Shown: one piece after another, positions 5,198 through 11,677 of the stretch
Position numbering within the stretch: position 1 is the first letter of the stretch
Layout: every line of letters starts with the position of its first letter
From: Acidobacteriota bacterium
GTDB lineage: Bacteria > Acidobacteriota > Terriglobia > Terriglobales > Acidobacteriaceae
NCBI GenBank assembly: GCA_021779695.1
Contig: JAJYAE010000097.1
Span: 1,738 to 13,414 of the forward strand
DNA length: 11,677 bases
Reading direction: 5' to 3'
The notes under the pieces: generated by a model
Told to the model about the DNA's origin: nothing
Seen by the model: only the letters and a program-made list of their open reading frames with translations
The model's database searches: none
Made by a program: the position numbers and the translations under genes

Positions 5198-5524
5198 GTG
5201 AAAGACTATCTGACCATCGGCACGCTGGCGGAACGCGGCGGAGTAAACGTCGAGACGATCCGTTATTGCCAGCGGCGCGGCTTGTTGCAGAAACCGGTGA
5301 AACCGCGAGGAGGATTCCGGCACTATCCGCTGGACACGGCAAAGCGGGTCCGGTTTATCAAGCGAGCGCAAGCGCTCGGCTTCACGCTGGAGGAGATTGT
5401 CGGTCTGCTCGCGCTCGATCAAAAGAACGCATGTTTGGAAACGCGAGGAATCGCAGCTCACAAGCTGGAGCTGATTGAGCAAAAAATTGCGGACCTAATG
5501 AAGATGAAGAGGGCGTTCGCCTGA
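5198..5524 (+). CDS. merR: Mercury regulator MerR, C-terminally truncated
   Basis: The 108-residue product contains the MerR winged helix-turn-helix (LTIGTLAERGGVNVETIRYC, then QRRGLL) and the start of the dimerisation helix (HKLELIEQKIADLMKMK). MerR represses merTP without Hg(II) and activates it when Hg(II) binds three cysteines, at 82, 117 and 126 in Tn501. Here Cys79 (NACLE) matches the first, but the frame ends at FA-stop, about 30 residues short of the normal ~135-145, so the other two are missing. The usual aromatic in the R-Y/F-Y-Q motif is Cys24. From about 5512 the DNA is IS630 transposase, so the end was lost to that element. GTG 5198 is supported by GGGAGG four nt upstream. DNA binding may survive; mercury sensing probably does not. 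Confidence 0.88.
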   Translation: MKDYLTIGTLAERGGVNVETIRYCQRRGLLQKPVKPRGGFRHYPLDTAKRVRFIKRAQALGFTLEEIVGLLALDQKNACLETRGIAAHKLELIEQKIADLMKMKRAFA

Positions 5525-6228
5525 CGGTGCGCAACATGGGAAAGTATCTGAAGCGCTGGGGATTCACACCGCAACGATCGCTGAAGAAGGCCTACGAGCA
5601 GTCGCCCGAGGCGGTCTCGAAATGGGTTCACGAGCAGTACCCGAAGATCGCTGCGCAAGCCAAACGAGAGGGCGCGGAGATTCAGTGGGGCGACGAGGCA
5701 GGGCTGCGCTCGGATGATGTGCGTGGCCGCGGCTATGCGCCGAAGGGAAAGACTCCCGTGGTGCGGGCCAACGCCAATCGCGCGAAGCTGAGCGTGATTT
5801 CGACGGTGACCAACAAGGGCGAGATGCGCTGGAAGGTCTTCTCCGGCGCACTGAACGCACGCCTGCTTATCGGCTTCATGAAGCGGCTCGTGCATGGACG
5901 GCAGAAGAGAGTTTTCCTGATCCTGGATAACCTGCACGTGCACCATTCAAAGGCTGTGAAGAAATGGCTTGCGGAAAACGAAGACAAGATCGAGGTTTTC
6001 TATCCGCCCAGCTACTCGCCGGAATTGAATCCCGACGAACTGCTCAGTGCCGACCTGAAACAGCGCGTCACCAAATCTGCTCCTGCACGTACGAAAACCG
6101 CTCTGACGCGCACTACAATCGGCGCCCTGCGCAGCATCAAGAAGCAGGCCGGCAGGGTCGAAAGCTACTCCGGCAAAAGGATGTCGCCTATGCCGCATAG
6201 GTCTCACTCTTCAGGGCTGGACCAATAA
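5512..6228 (+). mobile_element. IS630-family insertion sequence remnant
   Basis: The element is recognised only through its transposase. Its left part, including the start of the transposase and the left inverted repeat, is missing, and it fuses directly to merR near 5512. The right side reaches at least the transposase end near 6200, and perhaps CTTCAGGGCTGGACCAATAA (6209-6228). I could not find the reverse complement of that end upstream in the window, so the right boundary is a guess. The element sits only 9 bp from the next gene's stop codon. Confidence 0.65.
5527..6228 (+). pseudogene. IS630-family DDE transposase, 5'-truncated and frameshifted
   Basis: The DDE catalytic core is present: WGDEAGLRSD, then LILDNLHVHHSKAVKKWL, then YPPSYSPELNPDEL carrying the last acidic residue. 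The N-terminal helix-turn-helix half normal for ~340-residue IS630 transposases is missing. Recognisable sequence (RLTVRNMGKYLKRWGFTPQ) starts at about 5518, right after merR. GTG 5527 is simply the first start in the surviving frame. Near 6165 the frame shifts. The family's usual ending SYFRQKDVAYAA is recovered if one T is restored at about 6167, with the native stop at TAG 6198-6200. The present frame instead runs on to TAA 6226-6228. It should be inactive for transposition. Confidence 0.85.
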
Positions 6229-6237
6229 ATGCGTGGC

Positions 6238-7602
6238 TCAGTAAACCCTGCTTGCAATTACCTGCGTGCCAGTGGCGTTCGAATCAATGCTGTTCGAGCG
6301 CAACAATACTTCGAAGTAGCGAAGCGAGCCGTCAGGGCGCGTTGCGCGCCGCAGTACGGGCGCAATTGCGCTCTGACGAAAGAGCGTCTCGGCAGCTGCC
6401 TGGGTTCCGGCTACATCTAGTCCTTGTAGAAGCAGCAGATGCCCGTTGCCGCCCAGGTTGGGGAGAAAGGCAATGAGGGCGAAGGTTTCGTGTGCCGGCT
6501 CATTCCAGTGGCTTGCGTAAGACGATGCTTCTCCGGGCTGTGGACGCGCGTTGATAATCGTTGCGCCTTGCATGCCTTGGCCATCGACAATGCGGAAGTT
6601 GGCGCTGCTCTCCGCAATGGCCGCCCAGGGGTTGCTACCGACTGAGCCAATGAGGACTGCGTTGGCGTTCTTCAAATCGTCAAGCCGTAGGTCGCGCGGG
6701 AAACGAAGAGAGGCCCGCTGCGGGTTGTATTCCGGCAGCCGGGCGAGAGAGACAACAATCTGGAAGTCGACGAAGCTGGTGAACTGTTGTGAGCGCAGAT
6801 CATCGGCACTGTGCGGATCGACCCCCTCAAGTGGCAGTTCCAGGTAACCACCCTTGATATAGTCCGCAAGTGGCAATGGCCGGCGCGACAGGTCTTCGAG
6901 GAGATTGAACCCCGCATCGGCGGGTACGATGTAGGTGATCGCCGGACCATCGAAGAGCGTGGCCCAGAGCGGATGAATCGGCTCCAGATGCCGATGCGGG
7001 TCGTGAACTTGGGTCGCGGCAAACCACGCGAGGCAGATGAGTGCCGCACTGTACGCGGCCAGCAGCGATACACTGAGCAGCCAACGTTTCCAGTTCAATC
7101 GAGGAGCAACTACCGTGTCCGATTGGTGCGGTCGAATTGGTACTGGTTGCGTGTCAATACTGATTGATTTCGGGGCCTCGTGCGATTCCTGAGCCGTGCT
7201 GGTCTCAGAAATCGGAATAAAGACCGGGACATAACCGCCGAGAGGAATCTCGATATGTAACAGCTCCGTGTTGCCCTCGCCGTCAAAGTGCCCGGCCAGG
7301 CGCTTGCGCAGTTGGCGCGCATAGTTGCGGACGATGTTGTCCTCGACAGTGCGGTAGCCGGGCGGCCGGCCAAACACGTGCACGCCTATCTGATGCTCAG
7401 TAATCTCGCTCTCGCGGCCTTCGAGGGTCTCCGTAACAACAAACAGAAGGAACTTTGACAACAATAGGGACCGGACAAAGTGGGAACCGGCGACCACCCG
7501 CTGGGCAAGGCCCCAACGCGGATCGTTTGGTAACCGCAACGGGCATGCCGTCGGGGGAAGCGGTACTTCTTGCGTGGAATGGATGGTGCCGGAACTTTCC
7601 AT
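6238..7602 (-). CDS. Membrane-anchored winged-helix regulator (acidobacterial type)
   Basis: The 454-residue product has a cytoplasmic winged-helix-like domain at about residues 25-130, with SLLLSKFLLFVVTETLEGRE, ITEHQIGVHVFGRPPGYRT and IVRNYARQLRKRL. A proline-rich linker and one membrane helix (about 173-196, WLLSVSLLAAYSAALICLAW) follow. The C-terminal ~255 residues are presumably periplasmic and contain no enzyme motif I recognise. The layout resembles CadC/ToxR-like one-component regulators that sense across the membrane, and I know the N-terminal pattern mainly from Acidobacteriota. ATG 7602 has GGGAG about 9 nt upstream. It is divergent from the TonB-dependent receptor, the likeliest target. 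The stop lies 9 bp from the IS remnant, but the C-terminus (YFEVLLRSNSI onward) looks intact. The regulatory link is inferred from position. Confidence 0.8.
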   Translation of the reverse strand: MESSGTIHSTQEVPLPPTACPLRLPNDPRWGLAQRVVAGSHFVRSLLLSKFLLFVVTETLEGRESEITEHQIGVHVFGRPPGYRTVEDNIVRNYARQLRKRLAGHFDGEGNTELLHIEIPLGGYVPVFIPISETSTAQESHEAPKSISIDTQPVPIRPHQSDTVVAPRLNWKRWLLSVSLLAAYSAALICLAWFAATQVHDPHRHLEPIHPLWATLFDGPAITYIVPADAGFNLLEDLSRRPLPLADYIKGGYLELPLEGVDPHSADDLRSQQFTSFVDFQIVVSLARLPEYNPQRASLRFPRDLRLDDLKNANAVLIGSVGSNPWAAIAESSANFRIVDGQGMQGATIINARPQPGEASSYASHWNEPAHETFALIAFLPNLGGNGHLLLLQGLDVAGTQAAAETLFRQSAIAPVLRRATRPDGSLRYFEVLLRSNSIDSNATGTQVIASRVY

Positions 7603-7778
7603 AGGAGCGAACTCCCATTAAGCGTGCGAGTGCCACACGAATCTTAGTACTTGAGCCACTGACTCGCCATAAAGGAACAATGAAAATGGGCGGCAGGGGC
7701 GATTATTTGGGGCAGTGTACCAATATTTCACAAAGAGAACACGGCTATTTCTATCAATGGGTTAGGAGATCGATCCAC

Positions 7779-7815
7779 AAGTGTATACACCTGGACTCAC
7801 ATAGGGTAAACACTT
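7779..7815. promoter_or_regulatory. Candidate operator between regulator and receptor
   Basis: GTGTATACAC (7781-7790) is a perfect 10-bp palindrome. AAGTGT (7779-7784) also pairs as an inverted repeat with ACACTT (7810-7815), 25 bp away. A related AGTGTAC occurs at 7714-7720. The position about 100-135 bp upstream of the receptor start suits a regulator site. No factor can be assigned from sequence alone. Confidence 0.35.
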
Positions 7816-7904
7816 CCGCGTGCTGGCGAAATGCCCTACCGTGATTCTGGCCTAACGAATGCCCCACGAACGGTACGACAATCCAGTCATGAAGACCACT
7901 TATT

Positions 7905-7909
7905 GGAGG
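7905..7909 (+). promoter_or_regulatory. Ribosome binding site deciding the receptor start
   Basis: GGAGG ends 5 nt before GTG 7915. That start places a signal peptide exactly at the N-terminus, whereas ATG 7831 has no such site and would add 28 polar residues in front of it. Confidence 0.75.
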
Positions 7910-7914
7910 CAAAA

Positions 7915-10900
7915 GTGAGAGTGCAATCACGATCGAGGGTAACAAGCTCTTGGTTCCCGGTTTTGGGCTTGCTCGTTTTCCTGTTTCTACCCTGCCGCTT
8001 GACGGGTCAGATCGATCGTGGAGAGGTGACCGGCACCGTGCAGGACCCTTCGGGTGCTGTCATCGCAGGGGTAAAGATCGTGCTGACGAACGATGCAACC
8101 AACGTTAGCACGGCCACGATGTCCACCGCTACCGGCACCTATGTGTTTGACAACCTGATTCCCGGCGCCTACAGCATCGTGGCGGAGGCGAGCGGTTTCG
8201 AAAAATACGTGGTGCATGGACTTTACGTTCATGTGCAACAGGTCCTGACGATCAATTGTCATCTTGCCACGGGCAACGTGCAACAGTCGGTTACCGTGAC
8301 GGCCGCGGCTCCGCTTCTGGAGACGGAGAATGCTGCTGTGGGCCAGACCATCATTAACCAGGAGCTGAACGATTTGCCGCTTGCAACTCGCGACTGGGGC
8401 TCTTTGGCGCAAATGTCCGCCGGGGTCGAAGCGGCTGCACCTGGAGGGGTTACGCCGGATTCGGGCAGCTCTGAGAGCGCCTACTTTTCCGTAAATGGCA
8501 CGAATATCTGGCAAAACGACTTTCGCTTGGACGGGATCAACGACAACATCGAGTTCTATGGCGGCAACTATACGTTGACGAATGCTGCGATTGTCCCGCC
8601 ACCCGACGCGGTACAGGAATTCACGCTGCAGAGCGGTGATTTCAACGCCGAGTTTGGCCACTCCACAGGCGGCGTCGTCAATGCATCCATCAAATCGGGA
8701 ACGAATCAACTCCATGGGGACCTCTGGGAATATGTGCGCAACAACGCCTTGAACGCCAATTACTACTTCAATAACGTGAATGGCGTCGCAAATCCCGTTC
8801 CCGAATATCACCAGAACCTGTTTGGAGTAACGGCAGGGGGGCCTATTCTTATCCCTCACGTCTTAAACGGCAGGGATAAGACCTTTTGGTTCTTCGACTA
8901 TCAGGGAGGAAGATACGTTCTGCCGGAACCGGCGGGAGGCGAGACCGTACCCACCACGGGCATGGTGAACAGTGGATTTACCAATCTTCAGGACAACATC
9001 ACTTACAACAGCGGCACGGCGAAGGACGCGCTGGGGCGAACATTTCCGCACGGGACGATTCTCGACCCGGCCACTACGCGCCAACTTCCAGCCACCGGCG
9101 TAGACCCCATCACCGGCCTCGCCGGCGCGCCGGGAGCTTACGTGCGCGATCCTTTCTACAATTGCACCGCGGGCGGCTGTCCCAGCTTTACTGGCAACAA
9201 CACGGCAAACTTCACCACCGCCGGCCAGGAGGCGCTGCTGAATATCATTCCCACGTCGCGCCTCGACCCGAACGCTGTGAAGCTGCTTGGAGTTTATCCG
9301 AAGCCCCTTTCCTCCGGGTTAGTCAACAACTTCTCCAGCTACGTTCCCATCGAGTACAAAAACACGGATACGTGGGATATCCGGATCGACGAAAACATCA
9401 ACCCCAAAAACATTCTGTTTGGGGTCTTTGATCGAAGCCTCTTTGTAGTAACCGTTCCGTCGAATCTGCCTGGCGTGGCCGTGGGAGAAGCGGGAGGCCG
9501 CAACGACAGCCTCCCTGCCTACGCGTGGGCCGTGGGTTATACACGCATCTTCACTCCCACGCTCACCACGGATATGCATGTTGGCATGGTTCACAGCGAC
9601 AAGCTGCAGCAATCTATCTACGGAGACAGCTTCGGCATTCCCGCGCAGTATGGCATCCTGGGAGTTCAGCAGGTGCCCAATAACGGCGGTCTTCCCCCCA
9701 TCACCATCAACGGGCTGACCCACATAGGCGTGGGCAACTACACTCCGACGCTGCAGTACGTCTGGAGCCTTGAGGGTGTAGACGCCGTAACCAAGGTTTA
9801 CCGTAACCACACCTTCAAAGCCGGAATCCAAATCGACGACCTGGAAGGCGACATCTCGCAGCCGCCGCAAGGACGGGGAGACTTCAGCTTTAACGGACAG
9901 TACACCGACATCCCCAATAAGAACAGCAATCTGAACGGGATCAGCGATTTGTTGCTGACACCGATACCGTCGACAGTCGGCGGCGCAAATGGGGGTGTCG
10001 ATTACGTGGGAGGAATGAACGGCTTCTCCGGATCCAATATCGCCGCTACCGACGACCATCGCTGGTACTGGGGCGCTTTTGGCCAGGACGATTGGAAAGT
10101 CACTCCCAGGCTCACTCTGAATTTCGGACTGCGGTGGGATTACTTCACCCCGTATGCCGAGACTCGCGGTTTCCAGGCGAACTTTATACCATTCGGCGGA
10201 AACGGCGGCACCGGGACCTACTATATGTCGAAACAGGGTTGCACGGTACCGCGCTCGGCTGCATTCAACACCTTGCTTACCAGCAGCAACATCACCCTGG
10301 ATTGCGTCTCAAGCCTTACTCTGGGAACCGCGCAGAAAAGCAACTTCGCGCCGCGAGTCGGATTCGCGTACAGCCTCACACCAACGCTGGTACTGCGCGC
10401 AGGGTTTGGCACAGCATACGGGGCGCTGGGTAATCTCGGCTACGGAGGCACACTGGGGACAAATTACCCGTTTGTGTATGTACAGACTTTCCCCAGTCCC
10501 GATTCCCAACACCCGCTCCTGCTCCCTAACGGCCAACCGGCGACCATGGAAGAAGCATTTGCTCAATATAATTTCCAGAATCCCGCCATCAGCACAGGAT
10601 TGGGATTGAATCTCTATGGCCGCCAGTACAATTTCCAGACGCCTTATGTGCAGACCGAGAATCTGACCATTCAGGATCTGCTTACGCCACATGACTCCAT
10701 CCAGGCTGCATATGTCGGGACCCAGGGGCGTCATCTGGACAACTTGGGATATAACAACGCGAACACACAGATTTTGCCGCCGGGAACGAATCCACAGCCG
10801 TACATCCCATTTCCCAGCTTCGCCCGCAACGCTACCTACGAAACCACCAACGCAATCAGCAGTTATAACTCCCTGCAAGTCACGTATGAGCATCAGCTTG

Positions 10901-11628
10901 GCGCGGGCCTTTATCTGCTCGGCAACTACACCTGGAGCAAGTGTATGAGCGATCAGCACACCCAGGCATCGCAAAACCAGCAGTATCGAGCCGAGTGGCT
11001 TCCCGGATTCGGGATCAAACGCGACTACGCCCTTTGCGACAGCGATGTTGCAAATATCGTTCATATTGCCGGCACCTACGACCTGCCATTTGGTCGTGGC
11101 CGCGCGTTCATGGCGAATGCAAACAAAGCCGTGGCTGCGATCCTAGGAGGATGGGTGATCAACGGTTTTTACACACATCAGAGCGGCCAGCCTTTTACAA
11201 TCAATTGCCCGGTGGCAACTACCTCCGACTTTGGCTGCTTTGCCAATGTGGTGCCTGGACAGGGTCTCTATACTGGCGGCCACACCGTCAAACAATGGTT
11301 GAACCCAGGCGCTTTTGCGGAACCACCCCCGGCAACCGCAATCGGCCAATCCGATTACTCACCGCTGGGCGGAGGCCAGGAACAGGCGCGCGGGCCGAAC
11401 TTCTCCAATCTGGACTCGTCAATCCTTAAGGAATTTCCAGTCACGGAAACGGTTCATTTCGAATTCCGTGCAGAAGCCTTCAACACCACGAACACGCCGC
11501 CGTTCGCACAACCTACAAGTCAACTCAACTTTAATACTGCAAAGTTCAGTAATATCTCTAGCACTAAGAACAGCAATGGGAACTTCGGCGCGCGCACACT
11601 CCAGCTTGCGCTTAAATTGTTCTACTAG
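7915..11628 (+). CDS. TonB-dependent receptor, Oar-like, with carboxypeptidase regulatory-like domain
   Basis: The 1237-residue outer-membrane protein opens with a signal peptide (RVTSSWFPVLGLLVFLFLPC, cleavage near residue 31). A carboxypeptidase-regulatory-like beta-sandwich follows at about 35-120 (GEVTGTVQDPSGAVIAGVKI). Next comes a plug-like region at about 125-270, with the Oar-type signature FTLQSGDFNAEFGHSTGGVV. The remainder is a long beta-barrel ending in ALKLFY, a terminal aromatic residue as expected for BAM-inserted barrels. Large receptors of this type are abundant in Acidobacteriota and are thought to import oligomers, often sugars or peptides, using TonB-ExbBD energy; the substrate here is unknown. 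I see no TonB box with confidence. The GTG start is set by the ribosome binding site. It is divergent from the membrane-anchored regulator. Intact; the 49 bp after it show no clear terminator. Confidence 0.93.
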   Translation: MRVQSRSRVTSSWFPVLGLLVFLFLPCRLTGQIDRGEVTGTVQDPSGAVIAGVKIVLTNDATNVSTATMSTATGTYVFDNLIPGAYSIVAEASGFEKYVVHGLYVHVQQVLTINCHLATGNVQQSVTVTAAAPLLETENAAVGQTIINQELNDLPLATRDWGSLAQMSAGVEAAAPGGVTPDSGSSESAYFSVNGTNIWQNDFRLDGINDNIEFYGGNYTLTNAAIVPPPDAVQEFTLQSGDFNAEFGHSTGGVVNASIKSGTNQLHGDLWEYVRNNALNANYYFNNVNGVANPVPEYHQNLFGVTAGGPILIPHVLNGRDKTFWFFDYQGGRYVLPEPAGGETVPTTGMVNSGFTNLQDNITYNSGTAKDALGRTFPHGTILDPATTRQLPATGVDPITGLAGAPGAYVRDPFYNCTAGGCPSFTGNNTANFTTAGQEALLNIIPTSRLDPNAVKLLGVYPKPLSSGLVNNFSSYVPIEYKNTDTWDIRIDENINPKNILFGVFDRSLFVVTVPSNLPGVAVGEAGGRNDSLPAYAWAVGYTRIFTPTLTTDMHVGMVHSDKLQQSIYGDSFGIPAQYGILGVQQVPNNGGLPPITINGLTHIGVGNYTPTLQYVWSLEGVDAVTKVYRNHTFKAGIQIDDLEGDISQPPQGRGDFSFNGQYTDIPNKNSNLNGISDLLLTPIPSTVGGANGGVDYVGGMNGFSGSNIAATDDHRWYWGAFGQDDWKVTPRLTLNFGLRWDYFTPYAETRGFQANFIPFGGNGGTGTYYMSKQGCTVPRSAAFNTLLTSSNITLDCVSSLTLGTAQKSNFAPRVGFAYSLTPTLVLRAGFGTAYGALGNLGYGGTLGTNYPFVYVQTFPSPDSQHPLLLPNGQPATMEEAFAQYNFQNPAISTGLGLNLYGRQYNFQTPYVQTENLTIQDLLTPHDSIQAAYVGTQGRHLDNLGYNNANTQILPPGTNPQPYIPFPSFARNATYETTNAISSYNSLQVTYEHQLGAGLYLLGNYTWSKCMSDQHTQASQNQQYRAEWLPGFGIKRDYALCDSDVANIVHIAGTYDLPFGRGRAFMANANKAVAAILGGWVINGFYTHQSGQPFTINCPVATTSDFGCFANVVPGQGLYTGGHTVKQWLNPGAFAEPPPATAIGQSDYSPLGGGQEQARGPNFSNLDSSILKEFPVTETVHFEFRAEAFNTTNTPPFAQPTSQLNFNTAKFSNISSTKNSNGNFGARTLQLALKLFY

Positions 11629-11677
11629 CAGCCCGTAGTGCAAGTGCAGTGCGCGAGGCTGCGTTCCACCAGTGGAG

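Larger units (their letters stand above)
7603..7914. other. Divergent intergenic region between regulator and receptor
   Basis: These 312 bp hold no gene I can support. They contain AT-rich stretches suitable for two divergent promoters, a perfect palindrome at 7781-7790 and the receptor's ribosome binding site at 7905-7909. The receptor frame stays open back to 7831, but that part lacks coding character and precedes the signal peptide. Confidence 0.5.

Noticed and set aside
5135..5482. Upstream extension of merT to 5482
   Set aside because: It would cross the mer operator and promoter and run antisense through merR; MerT has its normal length from 5134.
7831..7914. Receptor start at ATG 7831
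   Set aside because: It has no ribosome binding site and would put 28 polar residues before the signal peptide.
7987..8859. Long minus-strand frames inside the receptor gene (also at 9319-10059 and 10309-11064)
   Set aside because: Antisense shadows of a high-confidence coding sequence, with no recognisable domains.
1..11677. CRISPR array, rRNA, tRNA, riboswitch or replication origin
   Set aside because: I found no regularly spaced short repeats, no RNA-gene consensus stretches and no iteron cluster in the window.

Overview
The window looks like chromosomal DNA of an acidobacterium (Acidobacteriota, probably Terriglobia). Two genes point that way: a 1237-residue Oar-type TonB-dependent receptor with an N-terminal carboxypeptidase-regulatory-like domain, and a divergent winged-helix regulator with one membrane segment. 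I know both families best from this phylum. Base composition is moderately GC-rich and genes start with ATG or GTG behind recognisable Shine-Dalgarno sites. The assignment is recognition by eye, not a database result.

Layout. (1) 1-930: end of a thiE-like gene overlapping thiD by ATGA, a thiamine-biosynthesis pair. (2) 1155-1877: a protein with an unassigned N-terminal domain, an Xre helix-turn-helix and a C-terminal MbcA/ParS (DUF2384) type domain, as in antitoxins, but no partner toxin can be recognised. (3) 1730-3087, minus strand: a five-helix membrane protein and, downstream, a secreted protein that loses its expected sequence near 1926, where the antitoxin-like segment begins. (4) 3265-4155: a 50-codon fragment resembling a methyltransferase N-terminus, divergent from a TetR-type regulator. 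A promoter-sized stretch of about 100 bp occurs twice here, about 300 bp apart. (5) 4260-5524: a compact mercury locus. merT, merP and a GDCCVxC-domain gene run leftwards from a perfect MerR operator, and merR runs rightwards. No merA or merB is present. merR is cut short by (6) 5515-6228, a 5'-truncated, frameshifted IS630-family transposase remnant. (7) 6238-11628: the membrane-anchored winged-helix regulator divergent from the TonB-dependent receptor.

How the parts work together. MerR should control merTP and the GDCCVxC gene through the 5156-5187 promoter-operator, but this MerR lacks the segment carrying two of its three mercury-binding cysteines. MerT and MerP would import Hg(II), and no reductase is visible to detoxify it. 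The regulator/receptor pair at the right end is plausibly an outer-membrane nutrient-uptake locus with its own regulator; the substrate is unknown.

The middle of the window (about 1.1-6.2 kb) reads as a mosaic with several breakpoints: a truncated secreted protein, a truncated methyltransferase, a truncated merR and a broken transposase. The best leads are the reductase-less mer operon with its IS-truncated regulator, the orphan antitoxin-like protein, and the duplicated promoter element beside the TetR gene. I saw no tRNA, rRNA, CRISPR array or riboswitch.
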